A stretch of 64,000 bases of DNA from Nansenia antarctica. Taxonomy: Eukaryota; Chordata; Actinopteri; Argentiniformes; Microstomatidae. A program made the translations under genes and the position numbers. Below, one piece after another: positions 57,560-64,000 of this stretch; positions within the stretch are counted from its first letter, which is position 1, and every line of letters begins with the position of its first letter. The DNA lies in contig OZ022344.1 of NCBI GenBank assembly GCA_963989245.1, positions 65,783,400 to 65,847,399 of the forward strand. The letters are read 5' to 3'. The notes beneath the pieces are model-generated. The model was not told where the DNA came from and did no database searches. It was given only the letters and a program-made list of their open reading frames with translations.

Positions 57560-58500
57560 AGTTTGCAGAGGTATTTAAGGGTTGTGAAGGTGCTGCTCGC
57601 TATTTTGACAACTTGGAACTGTGTTACCAAAAAGATGTGAAAGCAACAACAAAAATCTCAGTGTCTGAGACAGAAAATACACAGTGCAGTATGATTCTCC
57701 TCTACCGTCTATGCGTTTAACAGAAATCTCAACTGATTAAAGCTCAGTGATATTAATCATTATTCAGTTGAGCCGTATTAATCTACATCCAAAAGCATAT
57801 TGTCAAATGCATATTAATCATCTGAAAGACTCGGCCGTCTTTGTTTTTCAATGAAAATCAAATAGCCTGACTGCATGCCTGACTCAGCAAAAAAAAGAAG
57901 AAAAAGGTTTAGGGGTGAGGCTTGGGCCACAGTATGAGCTGGTATTGATTAAGGTGGTTGATCAATATTGCATGGTTGGTAGTTAGTAGTTTTATGACCA
58001 GCAGTCATGCTGCTTCACTTTGTTTTATGTTTCCAGCCTCACCCTGTGCTGACCCAGCCCTCCTCAAAGCCCTTGGCTGGTCTCCAGGCAGAGAGGAAAA
58101 CATGTTGTCTTCTGCTCCGAGACATCCTTGTTTGTTATGATATTGGAGACTACTGCTTACTAAGGGCTTTAATATCTGGTTCTGTCCTCTTCGAACAATG
58201 GGGATATTATTCTATGGTGTCATCATAATGTGTCAAATGGGAGTTCTCACAATGCATTGTTTTAATGTCAATGATAATGGTAATATGTCGGTGTTGTTAG
58301 TATGTCATTATATTCCAAATAAACAGTCAATAATGCACATGGGTTGAATTGGGTTTGGTGAGTGGTGGAGCTGTCCCCTACAATGTATCATATTTCTGAT
58401 AGTTAAATCTCCATCCTATGCTTTCTTCCCTCCACTCCTGTCTCTGAAAAGACACCAAAGAACATGTGTTGGTGTATTGATTAAATGCCCTCCAGCCAGC
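57560..58500. other. Intergenic, no gene seen
   Basis: AT-rich unique sequence without recognisable exons or repeats. Confidence 0.4.
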
Positions 58501-58505
58501 ACAAG

Positions 58506-58588
58506 CACAGACACACACATGCGCACACACACACACACACACACACACATATGCGCACACACACATGCGCACACACACACACACACAT

Positions 58589-58663
<75 letters not shown>

Positions 58664-58709
58664 TGCGCACACACACACACACACAAGCACACACTCAGAC
58701 AAAGACACA

Positions 58710-58754
<45 letters not shown>
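58506..58754. repeat. Compound CA/GCGCACA microsatellite
   Basis: About 250 bp of CA with regular CATGCGCACA interruptions every 20-45 bp. Confidence 0.95.
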
Positions 58755-58755
<1 letters not shown>

Positions 58756-58957
58756 CACTCAAACTGCTGATACTGAGCTTTCTGGTGCTGCAAAGGTCCA
58801 TGAATACATTTAGAAATACATTCAAAGGGTCATGCATATTTTATGGATTTAAAAGGACACCAAGGAAAGTGGGCAGGGATGTCCAAATCTTTAGAATATA
58901 TATCGTACTCCCCCCCAGAACTCTGTGTCCTAAAAGTGATGGCATGTGTGTACACCT

Positions 58958-59092
58958 CAGTGGAGGCTGGTGGAGGTAGAAATCAGAGGACGTGCTCATT
59001 GTAATGTGTGTGTGTTTGAAACCATTCCGCATTCAGTTCCATACAGTACAAGGAGCCCGTCCTCTGATTTCTACCTCCACCAGCCTCCCCTG
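58958..59092. mobile_element. 135-bp hAT-like MITE with perfect 8-bp target duplication
   Basis: Ends CAGTGGAGGCTGGTGGAGGT and the complement of CAGGGGAGGCTGGTGGAGGT form ~35-bp inverted repeats. GTACACCT directly flanks both sides (58950-58957 and 59093-59100). An 8-bp duplication and CAG start fit the hAT superfamily. Confidence 0.9.
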
Positions 59093-59100
59093 GTACACCT

Positions 59101-60235
59101 CCATCACACGGTTACACCACCATTTGCCAAGGTGTGGAGTGACTCTGTAGCTGTAGCTGTAGCTGCAGTCAGATCAGATTCTCTAACCACCTCCCCAAAA
59201 TGAACACTTGGTCACTCCCCCGCATGGATTTAAAAGGAATGGATCGGTGTAAGATATAATTGCGGAAACTCCCTTTAGCTCACGCTTACACCAATCCAGT
59301 GTTTTGAAATGTGTGAGGGGGAGTGTACGAGTGCACACTTGGGGGCTGAATCAGAATGCTGCCTGTGACTTTGCAGATATGATGTTTGCCCTTGAGAGGC
59401 CTTCACTTGTATTGCAGGGATGATGAAATGCAGTCTACTACTGTATTAACTAGCTCCCCTCCCTGGCCAAAAGTGGCAACTGCAGCAGCACTGTGGCACA
59501 CCTAAGGAAGGCCGAGGGGAATCATCATACAGTATGTGTGTGTGTCTGTGGAGCATTCTAGTTAATCGGTTCCAGGTGTTCACCTGACACTCTTCATCCA
59601 TTACCTCTCTGAGAATGCTAATGAGAGCAACCCCTCCTTACAAGTGATCTTTTTTAATGGGTCAATGGACAGTGGAGAGGCTGACCAAAGATGCTCTGGT
59701 TGGCTGTTGAGAACATTGGCTCTTGTCCCGTGGTACAAAGGCACTTTTATTAGATACGGAGACGGGGCACCCTTGAGAGAACACATTTCTTTCGGGGGAA
59801 CCCGGGGGAGCAGTGGAGCTTGACAAGAGATAGGGGAACCCCAGATAACCTCCCCCTTGGCTTGTGGGCATTGACATTGGAGTGGGTTGGGCAGAAAACT
59901 CACAACAGTGAAATAAAAAGGTGCAAGACCAAAATAAGCTTTGTGGGTGCCTCACCTACAGAACAGTCAGATTATTTAGGATGAGAGTTTAGTCAAAACA
60001 AATAATACTAATACTGTTATGTGTTTACTGTTATCTAGGGTTTGAATATACCACATTGTGTCCCGGCAGGCAGTGAAGAAGTGTATTCTGCTTCCCTGTA
60101 AAGGCATGAAATAGGTGTCAACTTGAGACAAAGACAGTGCTTGTAGTCCATTGCAGCAGTGTGACAGCGTTTTGTTCATTCAAGACTTCCCTGGGTGGAT
60201 CTCCCCAGGGCATAGCGCTGTGGCTGTGCTTTCAT
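59101..60235. other. Intergenic, one small MITE candidate
   Basis: 59240-59300 has the inverted pair ATCGGTGTAAG / CTTACACCAAT. The rest shows nothing I can support. Confidence 0.4.
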
Positions 60236-60244
60236 GATGTCTCG

Positions 60245-60315
60245 GGGTTGAGTGGTTGGGGGTGGGGGTGGGGTTGAGTGGGTGGGGGTGGGGTTGAGTG
60301 GGGGTGGGGTGGCGG
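60245..60315. repeat. G-rich minisatellite
   Basis: Repeats of GGGGGTGGGGTTGAGTG with several G4-5 runs separated by one base; strong potential for G-quadruplex formation on the plus strand. Confidence 0.85.
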
Positions 60316-61140
60316 TTGTGAGGGAGTGACTACATTCCGGTCTCCATGCACGTCCTACTGCGTCATACACAATCGTGAACCCCCCCTCTCTCCCCCCCTT
60401 ATCACCCCCTACCCTTGCTCTCCCCTCTCCTCAGCTCTGCAGCTCTCAAGGCTTTAACACCAGTCAGCTCTTATGCAATCCAGCCCTCATTTGTGGAAAT
60501 AGCTCTGCAATGCAGCACAGTTATAAAATAGCAGCCGCACTGCTGCTGTTGACTTCCAGCCCAGGAAGGGGGGATAAGGGATGTGCACAGCGAAGTGGCT
60601 GGAAGCGATGGGAGGTCCACGGTAGAAGGGGGAGACACACTGTGGAACACGTCTTTTGAAGAGGAGACGGGAGGTTGTTGGAGATAGAAAATGAGAGTCC
60701 TTGAAACAAAAAAAATGATGTGCTGTAAAGCTACAGCGAAATAACATTTTATATTGAATTGTTTTTTCATATGATTTTTTTTGGTTTTGTTTGTCATTGT
60801 CATTGTTGCTTTTTTCTGGCTGAGTGCATACATGCAATGAATAGAGTTTTGCTATAGGCTATATAGATACATTTAATTAAAGGTTGACACAAAATGTGAT
60901 TGTGTGATGTGATCAAGTATCTCAGCTGACCTAAATGCCTTTTGATTATCTACACATCTGTAGCTGTGGTAGTACTCAGAAGCTCAGCTTACATGACAAC
61001 CTGCCTGAGCTCTTAAAGGTGACACATGTCGTCTGCTTGCTGCTGCCCTCTCTGGCCGCACTGAACATTAGAACACGTACATACAGTAGACTACGTTTTC
61101 TAACAGCAGGCAAACGTACAAACAAAACAGAAAATATGTA

Positions 61141-61372
61141 GGGTGAGTTCAGGTAGTCTGGGACATTGGGTAATGTGGGACAACCTAAGCTCCAGTGACG
61201 TCACCCCCATGAAGTGATGTGGTTTCAGTCACAAGCCATCCATGCTAAACCTATATACAGTATATAGTAAAAGTCCTGTTGACCAGGTTAGAGCAGGAGA
61301 TCAACACAGATGTCCCACATTACCCAATGTCCTCCTACATTACCCAATGTCCCACAATACCCAAATTCACCC
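61141..61372. mobile_element. MITE with TA-flanked GGGTGA ends
   Basis: TA|GGGTGAGTTC at the left and GAATTCACCC-type TTCACCC|TA at the right (61373-61374), with internal mirrored words GGGACATTGGGTAATG and CATTACCCAATGTCC. The TA flanks fit a mariner-type insertion. Confidence 0.7.
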
Positions 61373-61794
61373 TAGGCCAGTGCTTGATCTTGACACCAGA
61401 TTTTAGAAAGCGCTTTGTTTGGACACAAACAGCACTCTTTATTGAACATTGTCATGTGAACTCATTCTTGGATCTCTTCCGATTTATCATGGCCATTTAG
61501 CACTAAGCTCAAAACGACATGCCAGAGTTTTAATGTCCATTATTGATAACACCTAGATTTTATCTTAGCGGGCTAGTTTTGCTGATTTGACAACATAGGT
61601 TTGATACCCGGTTATATGCATACAGTATGTACAGGGGCAAAGCATAATCACAGTCTTTAAGACTTCTAGAGACATGGAATATTGATTTGGATTAATATGA
61701 CCTTTAAATATATTTTAATTTTGTTTTTTGTTGTCATAGAACACTTGGTAAAGACAGGATGAATAGGATAAATCAGTTTGTTTGTAATCAAAGC

Positions 61795-62330
61795 CATTTA
61801 GCTCCTCCACATAGAAAATCGGGCAGGCGGTTCAGGACCATGTCCGCAAGGACAAGTAGACTGAAGCTCAGCTTCTACCCTAGGGCCATTCAGGCCCTGA
61901 ACACAGCAAAGACCTAGGTTCTAGGCCCTGGACAATCTAGACAATTTGATGGCAGCTACTAGATTGTAATCAAGTGCAATACTGAAACACAACTGTGAAC
62001 ATTTCAAACCTGCAAACTGCGACACTTTAAATGAATGTGCAATACTATGTGCAATATGACAACCCTCGTGCACATAAGGTTCAGAGATAGGAAATGTTAG
62101 GATATTTATAGCATAGCATAGAGTACAGCACAGTGTTTTATTTGTATAGTATAGTATAGTGGATAGTGGATATAGCCTTTATTTATGTAAACCAGCTCTT
62201 TTCCCTTCTTGTTCTTAGTAAAAAAAAAAATCCTAGCACCAGGGGAGCCCCCCCTCCCAAATTTCGTTGTATGGTACCTGTACTATATTAATGACAATAA
62301 AGACCATTCATTCATTCATTCATTCAAAAT
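61795..62330 (+). mobile_element. 3' end of a LINE, plus strand
   Basis: Ends a reverse-transcriptase frame (FRTMSARTSRLKLSFYPRA, then stop at ~61915). The 3' UTR has CCAGGGGAGCCCCCCCTCC and a GACAATAAAGACC end with a CATT tail. Same family as the minus-strand copy at 4195-4650. Confidence 0.8.
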
Positions 62331-62339
62331 GTATTTGCG

Positions 62340-63230
62340 GTTTACAACAGGAAGTTTGAGAGTATACAGTACATACAAAAACACATAGGGCTCACATTTG
62401 GAAAATGAGCCGGTTGTGGGGGTTTTCGATTTCCACCAGCAAAAGGCAGAGTCATGTAGGGAGAGAGTATGGATGGTCAAAGTACAGTGAGAGCATATCC
62501 TGTCCTCAACCACTTAGTGAACATCTTAAAGATGGATCGCTCCACAGGGCAACGCAGACATGTTGTCAGTGTATTATTGTTATTCGTTCCACTGATGTTT
62601 GGATTTTTTAAAGAAAATGTTACCCTGACAAAATAGTTGTGTTTCACTGCGGACGTGTGGAGGCATCTTTATGTATGATTGACACGGAGGACTGCATTTG
62701 TATGCATGTTTGCTATTGTTTTAGTTCATAGGAGACTTTCTAAACAAATCTCTAATTCTTTAACATAAAGTCTGTAGGCTGAAGTGTTGACTGTATGGTT
62801 CATTATGTTGCTCATGGGTGTGCCCTGATCTGTCCAATCAGGTCATTTCTTGACAATAATTATGTCTGGCTATTTAGGGGACCCATCTAGCTCAAGAGCT
62901 CCCCCAGAGGACGAAAGTTCCATTTGGTAACTTTAAAGCAGCTATCAGTGATTTTTTTAAGTAAACAATTTAAAAGATGTTTAATATTACTTCTAAATGC
63001 CTTTGTATATATAACAAATATTTTGTTTTTTTATATCTATTTTTCATCGACTTTCATCGACACACTGGTTTTAACAGCTATTGAAATGAGAAAACCAAAT
63101 ATCCAATACAAAACTAACTTTACCTAGGTAACTGTACTAGAAATTCCTTGAGCATAACACATCTATCAGCGGCTATAGAGGCGTAGGTGTTATCTATTAA
63201 TATATATGTATATTAATATGGGCTAAACTC
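62340..63230. other. Intergenic, no gene seen
   Basis: AT-rich; no exon, SINE or inverted repeat recognised. Confidence 0.4.
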
Positions 63231-63234
63231 TCAC

Positions 63235-64000
63235 CCACACTGGATGAATGAGTGAAACTAAAGACCTGAGCCAACTCAGGTCGACACGCCTCGGGACATC
63301 TCTGACTCGGTTGTGATGGTTTTGCTAGAAACCCTAAACCGTTAAATACACACTGCAACGATGAGAAGAGGAGGACCTGCTGGATAACTCAAGTAAATGC
63401 TTTATGTTTTAAGTTGTTAACGCTTTAGTTGACCAGTCAGTGAACAGTGGACAGTCAGTTCGCCAGCGTGGTTTGGCAGAAAAGTTGAGCTGAACTCGTT
63501 CGTTCAGCTAAAGTTTGATCGGGGAAAGACTAATTCCTGAAACGACGGCGTCCATGAAGGGTCCCAGACAGTAACCTGTAACAACGTCGTATCGGTTTAG
63601 CAAAATGTAGCTTCATAAACTAAATGTATCATTAGAAACGCCTGTAGGTAGATTAGTCACATTGATAGCGATTAACACAGAAGCGTCATATAGCTATAAT
63701 TAAATATAACGTCGCTACTGTTCGATGGACCCGAATAATCCATGGGTTACGCATTTATTAGCTAGCTAGCGAAGTCTTGTGAATCCGTAACCATGGTAGG
63801 TCCCGTTTAAAAAGAAAGGTAACGGTAAATGTCCCCCAACTACTAACTTAGTCGAATGATTTTAAATTGCCACTAGTGAAATATGAATGACTAACGCCAG
63901 CTAATAATGGGATAGGTAGATAACGGTTGTGATGAAAAGGATGGCTAGCTTAACTAAGCTAACAACGCCCGCAGTTTACCTATGCTAAGCTAGCGAGCTA
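63235..64000 (+). promoter_or_regulatory. Candidate promoter region of a gene beyond the window
   Basis: CpG content rises (CGTTCGTTCAGC, ACGACGGCGTCC, CAACGTCGTATCGG) and repeats disappear. AACC|ATG|GTAGGT at 63789-63800 puts a start codon in good context directly before a donor site. Which gene, and on which strand, cannot be told from the window. Confidence 0.3.

Noticed and set aside
58378..58979. Several long His/Thr- or Cys/Val-rich frames
   Set aside because: Pure translation of CA/TG microsatellites; the same holds at 5191-5617, 33198-33689 and 53181-53614.

Overview
The window is teleost nuclear DNA. It has vertebrate-style multi-exon genes with GT-AG introns, dense CA/TG and TA microsatellites, tRNA-derived SINEs carrying the fish tail motif TTGGATAAAAGCGTC, Tc1-like ends, piggyBac-like and hAT-like MITEs, and L2-type LINE pieces. 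I cannot name the species. All gene models were built by hand from splice sites, reading phase and recalled family sequences; no alignment was run.

Layout. (1) 1562-7089 (+): the last nine exons of a STRA6-family retinol/RBP4 receptor, most likely stra6l (rbpr2); its 5' half lies before the window. (2) 9141-9594 (-): a two-exon small membrane protein resembling SMIM31. Upstream of it is a 37-bp minisatellite array split by a 4.4-kb nested transposon block at 9748-14123. (3) 15774-27659 (+): complete tdrd7 in 16 coding exons (1053 aa; three LOTUS/OST-HTH domains, then three extended Tudor domains). (4) 28.6-41.0 kb (+): tmod1, with a TATA/MEF2-like promoter at 28616, nine canonical coding exons (353 aa) and a previously unplanned-for alternative C-terminal exon at 40336. 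(5) 44042-51224 (-): a complete complexin of the complexin-1/2 type (134 aa, three coding exons), converging tail-to-tail on tmod1. (6) 52.5-64 kb: gene-poor DNA with many MITEs, microsatellites and a 271-bp near-perfect palindrome; the last ~700 bp look like a promoter of a further gene.

The order stra6l - tdrd7 - tmod1 agrees with the human 9q22.33 block as I recall it (STRA6L pseudogene, TDRD7, TMOD1), which supports calling the receptor stra6l rather than stra6. The genes do not form one pathway: they cover retinoid uptake, germ-granule/lens RNA regulation, actin pointed-end capping and synaptic vesicle release. The points most worth a second look are the alternative tmod1 terminal exon, the SMIM31-like microprotein gene, the exon-like 39-bp minisatellite in the last tdrd7 intron, and the long palindrome.
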